Part shown: piece after piece, positions 1-5,129 of the stretch
How the letters are laid out: each line of letters opens with the position of its first letter
Numbering within the stretch: the first letter of the stretch is position 1
NCBI GenBank assembly: GCA_015711895.1
Contig: MU158653.1
Span: forward strand, 1-5,129
Length of the DNA stretch: 5,129 nt
DNA from: Candidatus Solincola tengchongensis
GTDB lineage: Bacteria > Actinomycetota > Geothermincolia > Geothermincolales > RBG-13-55-18
Reading direction: 5' to 3'
The notes under the pieces: generated by a model
Told to the model about the DNA's origin: nothing
What the model saw: only the letters and a program-made list of their open reading frames with translations
Databases searched by the model: none
Translations under genes and position numbers: made by a program

Positions 1-326
1 CCGGCCCGGACATAGCCCGGGGTCCCGTCCTCGAGCCTGACCACGAAGAATCCCTCGCCCTCCACGCAGAGATGAAGGGGGTTTTCCGTCTGTTCCACCG
101 TTCCCTGCCGGAAGTCTCTTTTGACTTCCCCCGGTTTGGTGCCCAGACCTATGCGGTCCAAGGGCTCCGAGCCTCTCCCGCCGGCAGGTCCAACGAGATC
201 CGCGAACCGCGGAAGCGAGCGTTTGAAGCCCGGGGTGTTCACGTTGGACAGGTTGTCCGCGGTGACGTCCATCATCAACTGGTGGGCCAGAAGCCCAGAA
301 GCCGCGCTCCTCAGGGCCGGCAACAT
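1..326 (-). CDS. flgG: Flagellar basal-body rod protein, FlgG/FlhP-like, 5' part (C-terminus beyond left edge)
   Basis: The first 108 codons of a gene that runs off the left edge. The product should be a subunit of the flagellar rod, exported by the flagellar type III apparatus and assembled outside the membrane; such proteins have no cleaved signal peptide. The sequence begins MLPALRSAASGLLAHQLMMD. It then shows the family's N-terminal rod motif at residues 25-36 (DNLSNVNTPGFK) and, near residue 84, the start of the core domain with VEGEGFFVVRLEDG (about residues 88-101), which closely follows the FlgG pattern GEGFFQVTLPDG. The ATG at 326 is chosen because AAAGGAGGG lies at 341-333 with a 7-base spacer from GGAGG. 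A GTG in frame nine codons upstream is less suitable because it lies before that site. The gene follows a paralogous rod gene, so by the usual order the first is flgF-like and this one flgG-like. FlgF, FlgG, FlhO and FlhP are hard to separate from an N-terminal fragment. The family is certain; the exact symbol is less so. Confidence 0.9.
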   Translation of the reverse strand, partial: MLPALRSAASGLLAHQLMMDVTADNLSNVNTPGFKRSLPRFADLVGPAGGRGSEPLDRIGLGTKPGEVKRDFRQGTVEQTENPLHLCVEGEGFFVVRLEDGTPGYVRA

Positions 327-332
327 CTTCTT

Positions 333-341
333 CCCTCCTTT
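333..341 (-). promoter_or_regulatory. Ribosome binding site of the flgG-like gene
   Basis: Read on the minus strand, this is AAAGGAGGG, almost the full anti-Shine-Dalgarno complement. Seven bases separate GGAGG from the ATG at 326. It fixes the start of the flgG-like gene and suggests strong, independent initiation after the 169-base spacer. Confidence 0.85.
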
Positions 342-453
342 CCTCGTGTCCACCGCGACGTGGCGCATGCTCGGTGGCTCTCCGGTACACACCGCAGCCG
401 AACCGCGACGCGGGACCCCGGCACGAAAGGCCTCCCTTGGACCCGCGATCGAA

Positions 454-480
454 CGAGGCGCCGGGCCTTCCCGGCCCTCG
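454..480 (-). repeat. GC-rich hairpin just after the flgF-like stop codon
   Basis: An inverted repeat with two 5-bp blocks: CGAGG pairs with CCTCG on the outside and CCGGG with CCCGG on the inside. The blocks are separated by a small asymmetric bulge, around a 4-base loop. It starts about 16 bases after the flgF-like stop at 496. The bases that follow on the minus strand (TTCGATCGCGGG) contain no run of T, so it is not a standard factor-independent terminator. It could pause or partly terminate transcription, or protect the 3' end of a processed flgF message. Confidence 0.5.
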
Positions 481-495
481 ACCCGCTTCCGCGCA

Positions 496-1245
496 TCATA
501 CTTTTCCCGTCTGGTTGACCAGCTTCTCCAGGGTCCGGTCCTGTGCCAGGATGAGCCTCTGATTGCTCTCGTAAGCCCTTAATCCCTCTATCATCTTCAC
601 CATCTGGTCGACGGCATTGACGTTGGAGGCCTCGAGGTATCCCTGCACCACCCGGCAGCTCGCGCGGCGGGAGATTTGCGCGGATGCAAAATACCCCTCT
701 CCCACCTTGCGCAGGCTTTCCGGGTCGTCGAAAGCGTAGATGCCCAATCTGCCCCTCTCCTCCCCGTCAACCGTGATGGTCCCGTCCTCGCCGATCACGA
801 GCTCCCCTTCCACCCGGATCGGGCTACCGTCCTCGTCGAGGACCTCCGCTCCGTCGAAGGTCACCAGGTAATTCCCGGCGTTCAGATGAAAGGAACCGTT
901 GCGGGTGTAGAGTAACCGACCCTCCCTGCGCACGGCGAAGAATCCCTCGCCCTCCAGGGCCAGATCGGTGGGGACCCCGGTCTCTTCCAGGGCTCCTTGC
1001 GAGAAGTCGGTCCTCACCTCGCCCAGCAGAACTCCCCCGGTGTATGGTCCCAGGGGCTGCACCCTGGACCCGCTGCCCTCGTTTCCTTCCAAAGCAACCA
1101 TGGACCTCGAGGGGAAGGACCGAAAGACCGCCAGGTCCTGCTTGTAGCCGTGGCTGGTAACATTTGCCAGATTGGACGCCACCACGTCCTGCCTGAACAG
1201 CCAGGCGCGCATGCCCGCGAAAGATGAATAAAGTCCGCGCAACAT
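496..1245 (-). CDS. flgF: Flagellar basal-body rod protein, FlgF/FlhO-like
   Basis: Complete, 249 residues, about the usual length for FlgF (near 250). It is a structural subunit of the flagellar rod, exported without a cleaved signal peptide. The N-terminal helix begins MLRGLYSSFAGMRAWLFRQD and leads into the rod signature at residues 24-35 (SNLANVTSHGYK). The hook-basal body core starts with DLALEGEGFFAV at residues 94-105, followed by YTRNGSFHLN at 113-122. The C-terminal rod domain reads GYLEASNVNAVDQMVKMIEG at residues 202-221 and then RAYESNQRLI at 223-232, all hallmark positions of the family. The ATG at 1245 is chosen because the conserved N-terminus starts there and GGAGG lies at 1257-1253 with a 7-base spacer. 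Longer in-frame starts upstream would read through the end of the kinase gene and add unconserved, arginine-rich residues. The gene starts one base after the kinase stop, which implies co-transcription and probably translational coupling. FlgF versus FlgG versus FlhO is assigned by length and order only. Confidence 0.92.
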   Translation of the reverse strand: MLRGLYSSFAGMRAWLFRQDVVASNLANVTSHGYKQDLAVFRSFPSRSMVALEGNEGSGSRVQPLGPYTGGVLLGEVRTDFSQGALEETGVPTDLALEGEGFFAVRREGRLLYTRNGSFHLNAGNYLVTFDGAEVLDEDGSPIRVEGELVIGEDGTITVDGEERGRLGIYAFDDPESLRKVGEGYFASAQISRRASCRVVQGYLEASNVNAVDQMVKMIEGLRAYESNQRLILAQDRTLEKLVNQTGKV

Positions 1246-1246
1246 C

Positions 1247-3901
1247 TCATGCCCTCCAGCTCTCCAGCGACGCCGCACTTCCGGCCGCTGCATCCGCCGT
1301 CTGTATGTCGCCCCCCGTCCCCCTCTCCAGCGGCGGCGCATCTCCGCCCGCCTCCTCCGCCGAGGGAAGCACCACGGTGAAAACGGAACCGTAGCCCGGT
1401 TCGCTCATGACCTCCACCTTCCCTCCATGGAGCTCCACGATCTGTGCGACGAGGTACAAACCTATGCCCAGCCCCTGAGTCTTTCTCGCGTCGCCGCGGT
1501 CTACCTGGGCAAAGCGCCGAAAGATGAGGGGGAGGTGCCACTGGGATATCCCTATCCCTCTGTCCTTCACGGAAAGGAAAACCCCGTCAGACCTCCTGCC
1601 GGCGGTGAGCGTGACCTCCGTGCCCGCAGGGGAGAACTTCCTGGCGTTGTCCAGGAGGTTCCAGAGGACCCTCCTGACCTTGACCTCGTCGGCAGACGAG
1701 AGACAGGACCCCGGCATGCGCACGAAGCGGTAGACGTGGTCCCCGTCGCCCACCCGTGCCTGTCGGATAACCTCCTCCGCCACAAGATCCAGCCGCACCG
1801 GGGCCCTGCGCAGGACCAGGTCCTTCCTGGCGGCCTTGGCCGTGTCCAGGATATCCATGATCGCACCCTTCAGCCTCTCCGCCGCCCTGCGGGTATGGAG
1901 GATCGACTCACGCTTGGTGACATCGTCCAGTCGCTCCCACCCGTCGTTGAGAACCTCTAGATAGCCGAGGACGATGGACAGCGGGGTTCTGAGCTCGTGG
2001 GAGACGCAGGCCAGGAAATCGTCCTTCAGGCCTTCCACCTCCTTCTCCTCGGTGACGTCCCTGACCACCACCACCTCTCCCACCGATTCCCCTCCGGGTA
2101 ACTTGACCTCGGACTTGTAGGCCCTGACATAGCGGGGTGGATCAACGGGCACCACCATCTCCCCGCTCACGTTTTCGTCCCCCTCCTCATCGGGGTGGAA
2201 AATGAAACGGTATAGGGAGGGGTAAAGGTCTTTCTCCTCAAGGATCCGCCCTATGGCGCCCTTCTTCCTGAGGCCGAAGAGCCGGTCGGCGACGCGGTTG
2301 GCGGCGAGAAGCTTGCCGTCCCCGTCGATGACCAGCACCGCGTCCTGCATGGCGTCGAAAACCGCGGCCAGTTTCCCCTCCTCGTTCAGGGCCTCCTCGT
2401 AGAAGGACGCTCGGAGGAAGGAAGACTGAACCCCCTCCACCAGCGAATCGGCTATGGAGAGCAGGAAATCGCCGTCCAGGCCTCCCTCCAGGCGGGAGAG
2501 GAGCAAGCACCACAGCTCGCCGTCCTTTGTGGAGGTCACGGGAAACAGAAAAGCCTCCTGGAAGCCCGTCTCATCCAGCTTCTCCGGTCCGCCGGCGACT
2601 CTCACGAGGTCCTCCCGGCGCAGAAGCGCCCATTTTCCGCCCTCTTCGGGAGCGGCTATTTGGGCTCTCTCGAGGACCCTCGGCAAAAAACTCGGGGGGT
2701 ACTCGAATTTCTCACTCTCTCCATCTTCCCCCCACCACTTGACGACAACGGGAACGGAATCTCTCGCCCGACGACTCAGAAAGAGGACGGTCTCCGTTCC
2801 CCCCAGCATGGTGGACAGGCTCCTGGCCAGATAACCCGCCATCTCTTCCTGGAATAGGCATTCCGAGAGGTCGGAGAGCAGGCAGTTGAGGGCGGAAAGG
2901 CCTTCCTCCCTCTCGCGAAGCTTCCGATAGTGATCAGATATCTTTATCCCCGCCGCCAGTTGGGCGGCGAGGGCTTTCAGGAACTCCAGGTCCGTGTCGT
3001 CCACTTCCGGCTCGCGGAGAGCGCATTTTATCATCCCCAGGAGCTCCCCCTCCAGGCAGATGGGCACCTCGAGAAGGGCGGTACCCTCCTGAACGAATCC
3101 CGGAGTGACGCACTCCTCCATGGCGGATATGAGATTTTGGAGGCCCTTCTCCCTCGCCTTGCGATAGAGGGCGTTGCGCATACCCGCATCCAACCTTATG
3201 AGCTCATGGCCCAACCTCACGGCCACACTCCTAAGGCGCGCCCGGTCGGAGGGGTCCAGAAGCATGACGTACGCCATCCTCGCGCCCATGAGGCGCTCGA
3301 CGATGGTCAAAACCCGCTCCATCAGGCGTTCGGGGTCCGTCTCCTCGGTGAGGATACGCGAGACCTCGATCAGCGCCTGAAGGTGGCGTCCGCTGCGCGA
3401 CTCCTCGTCCGGTTGCCGACTCAGTCGGGTAAGGCTCTCCTTGGCCGCCCTGCTCACGGTGTCCGTCGGCCGCAACTTCCCGCGGTCCTCGCCCCGGTCC
3501 CCCAGGACGAGGTAGAGGATCCTGCGCCTCCCTGCGGGAATGTCGTAGATGTCGAAGTGGCGAAGGCCGCGGCTGCTGGCGAAGTCGAAGATGGCCGTCG
3601 AAAGACCGCCGGCTTCCTCGAAGCCGGGCGGTTGGTTCGGCGTAAACACACCGGCTTGAAGCGTTTGCGTTTCCCGAGCCGGATTTTCTCCGCAGTCCTC
3701 GGGGTATGCGGCCAGAAAGGTCAGTCCCTGCGCGTCCACCTCGCCGAGGAAGGCCACTCCAACGTCGAAGGGAACCAGGCCGCTAAGTTTTTCCAGCAGA
3801 TCCCCGGCCGCCCGTCTCAGTTCTTGGCTTGAGGGAAAGGTGTAGACCTTGCCGGCCTCGGCAACTCGCGCCTCTCCGCTCTCCCTCCGGTTGGCCTGCA
3901 T
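1247..3901 (-). CDS. Soluble multi-sensor histidine kinase (GAF-like, GAF, GAF-like, PAS, HisKA, HATPase)
   Basis: 884 residues with no signal peptide or membrane segment, so probably cytosolic. Residues about 25-135 look like a divergent GAF-like module, 172-322 a clearer GAF domain, and 330-495 another divergent GAF-like region. A PAS domain follows at about 511-620 (VFDAMQDAVLVIDGDGKLLA, ending VVVRDVTEEK). The HisKA box has the phospho-acceptor His635 in SHELRTP, with the ExxT residues that support kinase and phosphatase activity. The ATPase domain has an N box at 747-757 (WNLLDNARKFS), G1 at 780-785 (DRGIGI), an F box at 793-801 (IFRRFAQVD) and G2 at 810-817 (GLGIGLYL), so the catalytic core is complete. 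It lacks a receiver or DNA-binding domain and ends in an Ala/Gly-rich tail (about 848-884). No cognate response regulator is in the window. The ATG at 3901 is the first start codon after an in-frame TGA at about 3996. Its Shine-Dalgarno (GGGAAGAG) is weak. The ligand is unknown; linkage to the rod genes suggests, but does not prove, a flagellar role. Confidence 0.93.
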   Translation of the reverse strand: MQANRRESGEARVAEAGKVYTFPSSQELRRAAGDLLEKLSGLVPFDVGVAFLGEVDAQGLTFLAAYPEDCGENPARETQTLQAGVFTPNQPPGFEEAGGLSTAIFDFASSRGLRHFDIYDIPAGRRRILYLVLGDRGEDRGKLRPTDTVSRAAKESLTRLSRQPDEESRSGRHLQALIEVSRILTEETDPERLMERVLTIVERLMGARMAYVMLLDPSDRARLRSVAVRLGHELIRLDAGMRNALYRKAREKGLQNLISAMEECVTPGFVQEGTALLEVPICLEGELLGMIKCALREPEVDDTDLEFLKALAAQLAAGIKISDHYRKLREREEGLSALNCLLSDLSECLFQEEMAGYLARSLSTMLGGTETVLFLSRRARDSVPVVVKWWGEDGESEKFEYPPSFLPRVLERAQIAAPEEGGKWALLRREDLVRVAGGPEKLDETGFQEAFLFPVTSTKDGELWCLLLSRLEGGLDGDFLLSIADSLVEGVQSSFLRASFYEEALNEEGKLAAVFDAMQDAVLVIDGDGKLLAANRVADRLFGLRKKGAIGRILEEKDLYPSLYRFIFHPDEEGDENVSGEMVVPVDPPRYVRAYKSEVKLPGGESVGEVVVVRDVTEEKEVEGLKDDFLACVSHELRTPLSIVLGYLEVLNDGWERLDDVTKRESILHTRRAAERLKGAIMDILDTAKAARKDLVLRRAPVRLDLVAEEVIRQARVGDGDHVYRFVRMPGSCLSSADEVKVRRVLWNLLDNARKFSPAGTEVTLTAGRRSDGVFLSVKDRGIGISQWHLPLIFRRFAQVDRGDARKTQGLGIGLYLVAQIVELHGGKVEVMSEPGYGSVFTVVLPSAEEAGGDAPPLERGTGGDIQTADAAAGSAASLESWRA
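1253..1257 (-). promoter_or_regulatory. Ribosome binding site of the flgF-like gene, inside the kinase gene
   Basis: GGAGG on the minus strand, seven bases before the ATG at 1245. It overlaps the Trp-Arg codons near the end of the kinase gene, whose stop (TGA, 1249-1247) lies between this site and the next start. Ribosomes finishing the kinase would therefore stop directly over the flgF start region. This is the typical geometry of translational coupling. Confidence 0.8.
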
Positions 3902-3974
3902 ATCTCTTCCCGCGAATCCGTCCGGATACCCGAAACACTCCCCGTCGGGGCGCCCCTGCTCTCCCGGTACGACT

Positions 3975-4012
3975 CGGACGGAAAACCGCCCGGCTCACGC
4001 GCTGCCCGTCCG
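3975..4012 (-). repeat. Inverted repeat CGGACGG/CCGTCCG in the kinase leader
   Basis: A perfect 7-bp inverted repeat with a 24-base loop, 74 to 111 bases upstream of the kinase start. The loop is itself GC-rich and may fold further. With the flanking dyads at 4028-4042 and 3940-3956 it could form a structured 5' leader in the mRNA, or serve as a protein-binding site. There is no following T run, so it is not an obvious terminator. Confidence 0.4.
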
Positions 4013-4052
4013 CGAACCTCAGAAAGCAGGAGTGCGCCTCCTCATCAGTTGA

Positions 4053-4061
4053 ATAATCTCA
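4053..4061 (-). promoter_or_regulatory. Possible extended -10 promoter element for the kinase-rod operon
   Basis: On the minus strand the sequence reads TGAGATTAT, a TG dinucleotide one base before GATTAT, which matches TATAAT at four of six positions. It sits in the most AT-rich part of the gap, about 150 bases before the kinase start. The best -35-like word upstream (TGGTCA, 4085-4080) is about 21 bases away, too far for a classical sigma-70 promoter. I saw no convincing sigma-28 or sigma-54 site. This is a weak candidate only. Confidence 0.15.
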
Positions 4062-4199
4062 TTTTGAGGGAAGAGACCTTGACCACCCTTCTGGGCGTGA
4101 GCTTTCCCGCATTTGGGGGATATTTCGACCCCTCTCCGCGCCTGAAGCGTCCGGGTGGGTTTCATCCGTGGGTTCGCTGTATCCCGAGAACGTCGATCC

Positions 4200-4218
4200 G
4201 TTCGTGTATGGTATGAAC
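4200..4218. repeat. Imperfect palindrome, possible operator
   Basis: The plus strand reads GTTCGTGTATGGTATGAAC, with 4-bp perfect arms (GTTC/GAAC). If transcribed, it can extend to eight pairs with G-U pairing. It lies in the gap between the GAF gene and the kinase and could be a regulator-binding site. Chance occurrence is quite possible. Confidence 0.2.
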
Positions 4219-4330
4219 ACAGGTCCCGCCAAAAGCGCCCGCCGAGAGGGAGATATGGTACCGATACGGAGAAGGAACGGCCATACGGCGGCAATCCAAG
4301 CGAATAATCTGGAACGGACCGGGCGACCCC

Positions 4331-5129
4331 TTACCAGACCTCCTCGCTCAAGCGCCTCAGGTGGTCGGCGAGGCAGTCGGCGAAACTCCGGAAGACCTCC
4401 ATCTCCTCTTCGGGAGAGAAACCCTCCGGCAGCACCAGGACCAGAAGATAAGGGGGGAGAAACCCTTCCGCCTCGAACCCTTCATCCCCAAGATCCGCCA
4501 CCTCGTCCGACCCTACCGCAGTCCCGAGGGAATCAGGGTCCACGGCGAGAAGCAAAACGCCGGGCCCCTCGCTCCTCCCCTCCTCGCTCCCCAAAATAAG
4601 TGAGCTCCTCTGCGACCAGGCGAATCCGGGGTTCTCGACGCCTGCCGCCCACGCGACGATGTCCTCCGCAAGGGCTTGCGCCTCCTCTTCCGATAGACCG
4701 CATCTCACCGTGGCTTTCCATCGTCCCCCGCCGTCCCATCTGAGCAGCACTCCCGCATTCAACCCCATGCTCTCCACCAGCACCTCGGTCATCCTCTGCA
4801 GGTTTCCCCCGTTGGACGCCTCCCCAACCACATACTTGAGCAGAGTCTTGAGGTTTCGGTTGGCGGACCCCAGCCCGTCTCTTTCCCGTCGGAGGGAGGC
4901 GATTTCCAAAAAGGTCGCCGCTTGATCGGAGATGAGGTTCAAGTAACGTATGAGTGGCGTCGTGAGGTTGAAGGGCTTGGAGCCTGCGGCCATGAAAATG
5001 ACCTCCGGGCGGTCCCCGACGAAAACGGGATTCAGGAGGATGCTGATATAAGGACTCCTCCATCCCCTGGCCCGATCCCTGAGCCGATGCTCGTTGCACA
5101 CCACCGGATGCCTCGCCTCAACCATGGAG
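4331..5129 (-). CDS. GAF-domain protein, 3' part (N-terminus beyond right edge)
   Basis: An open frame reaching the right edge with no upstream stop; it ends at TAA (4333-4331). An ATG at 5125 would give 264 residues, but I doubt it is the start. From the first residues the sequence already resembles the second half of a GAF domain: RHPVVCNE, then LLNPVFVGDRPEVIFMAAGS at about 30-49, then the closing helix SDQAATFLEIASL at 66-78. A charged linker, probably coiled coil, follows (about 77-105). A second, divergent GAF-like domain spans about 106-260 (LVESMGLNAGVLLRW; PPYLLVLVLPEGFSPEEEME). Residue numbers count from that ATG. There is no kinase, cyclase, phosphatase or DNA-binding domain after it, so any output domain would have to lie upstream, off the window. 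GAF domains bind small molecules or mediate dimer contacts. The same orientation and shared domain type suggest a functional link with the downstream kinase, but 430 bases separate them. Specific function is unknown. Confidence 0.8.
   Translation of the reverse strand, partial: SMVEARHPVVCNEHRLRDRARGWRSPYISILLNPVFVGDRPEVIFMAAGSKPFNLTTPLIRYLNLISDQAATFLEIASLRRERDGLGSANRNLKTLLKYVVGEASNGGNLQRMTEVLVESMGLNAGVLLRWDGGGRWKATVRCGLSEEEAQALAEDIVAWAAGVENPGFAWSQRSSLILGSEEGRSEGPGVLLLAVDPDSLGTAVGSDEVADLGDEGFEAEGFLPPYLLVLVLPEGFSPEEEMEVFRSFADCLADHLRRLSEEVW

Larger units (their letters stand above)
327..495 (-). other. Spacer between the two rod genes
   Basis: 169 bases with no supported gene. It holds a strong hairpin close to the flgF-like stop codon (454-480), two copies of a 9-base word (ACCGCGACG on the plus strand, at 352-360 and 402-410), and the ribosome binding site of the next gene. 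A 62-codon frame (499-311) overlaps the flgF-like stop by ATGA and would end inside the flgG-like gene. Its product is very arginine-rich and has no recognisable motif, so I do not call it a gene. I see no convincing -35/-10 pair. The spacer is long compared with the one-base gap between the kinase and flgF, so it may hold a processing or expression-balancing element. Confidence 0.5.
3902..4330 (-). other. Gene-free leader region upstream of the kinase
   Basis: About 430 bases between the stop of the GAF protein and the kinase start, with no supported gene. The frames here (for example 4294-4019) give arginine-rich, motif-free products. Parts are less GC-rich than the genes, notably 4043-4075, as expected for a promoter region. 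The half near the kinase is dense in small dyads: AGGAG/CTCCT at 4028-4042, CGGACGG/CCGTCCG at 3975-4012, GGGGCGCCCC at 3947-3956 overlapping CCCCG/CGGGG at 3940-3950, and ATCCG/CGGAT at 3916-3927. The 9-base word GAATAATCT occurs twice (4051-4059 and 4302-4310). I compared it by eye with known riboswitch cores, including c-di-GMP-I and SAM-I, and found no real match. No hairpin followed by a T run marks the end of the upstream gene. Confidence 0.5.

Noticed and set aside
454..480. Hairpin as a factor-independent terminator of the kinase-flgF unit
   Set aside because: No T-rich tract follows the stem on the minus strand, and a paralogous rod gene follows in the same direction, so full termination is unlikely.
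121..582. Overlapping plus-strand frames at the left end (72-518 and 121-582)
   Set aside because: They run opposite the flgG-like start, the spacer and the flgF-like 3' end. Products are rich in Arg and Pro with no motif.
1246..1341. Longer start for the flgF-like gene at 1341
   Set aside because: The extension reads Arg/Gly-rich residues from the kinase 3' end in another frame. The conserved rod-protein N-terminus and the GGAGG site both point to 1245.
2930..3832. A 300-codon open frame on the plus strand
   Set aside because: It lies fully opposite the histidine kinase, whose domains and catalytic motifs are clear. Its product is histidine/arginine-rich without a recognisable fold, as expected for an antisense shadow in GC-rich DNA.
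4030..4130. Resemblance to c-di-GMP-I, SAM-I or hammerhead motifs (for example CTGATGAG, and GATGAAACCC at about 4160)
   Set aside because: Only short words match. The required partner elements (GAAA after stem II for a hammerhead; the paired conserved loops for the riboswitches) are missing or out of order.
4019..4294. 91-codon minus-strand frame in the gap before the kinase
   Set aside because: Arg-rich product, no ribosome binding site of note, no family resemblance, and it covers the least GC-rich, promoter-like part of the gap.

Overview
The window is GC-rich and every gene I can support reads on the minus strand. In transcription order (right to left) it holds four items. First is the 3' part of a gene for a GAF-domain sensor-like protein, which enters from the right edge and stops at 4331. 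Next is a gene-free stretch of about 430 bases (3902-4330). Then comes a large soluble sensor histidine kinase of 884 residues (3901-1247). Last are two paralogous flagellar basal-body rod genes: a complete flgF-like gene (1245-496) and the first 108 codons of a flgG-like gene (326 to beyond the left edge).

The kinase and the first rod gene are separated by a single base, and the ribosome binding site of the rod gene lies inside the last codons of the kinase gene. The second rod gene follows after a 169-base spacer that carries a strong GC-rich hairpin and ends in a near-consensus AAAGGAGGG site. Kinase, flgF and flgG are therefore probably one transcription unit. The kinase has no predicted membrane segment. 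It carries GAF-like and PAS sensory modules ahead of a complete HisKA/HATPase core, and no response regulator is visible. A role tied to flagellar assembly or motility is an inference from the gene order alone.

The organism is a flagellated, high-GC bacterium with strong Shine-Dalgarno sites. A pair of adjacent rod-protein genes away from a large flagellar cluster recalls flhO-flhP of Bacillus and similar pairs in other Gram-positive-type lineages, so a deep-branching actinobacterial or clostridial-type lineage is possible. Nothing in the window settles the phylum.

The reading frames on the plus strand, including a 300-codon one opposite the kinase, look like shadows of the minus-strand genes. 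I see no RNA gene, mobile element, CRISPR array or clear factor-independent terminator. The most interesting points are the coupling of a cytosolic multi-sensor kinase to flagellar rod genes, the presence of a second GAF protein next to it, and the dyad-rich leader in front of the kinase.
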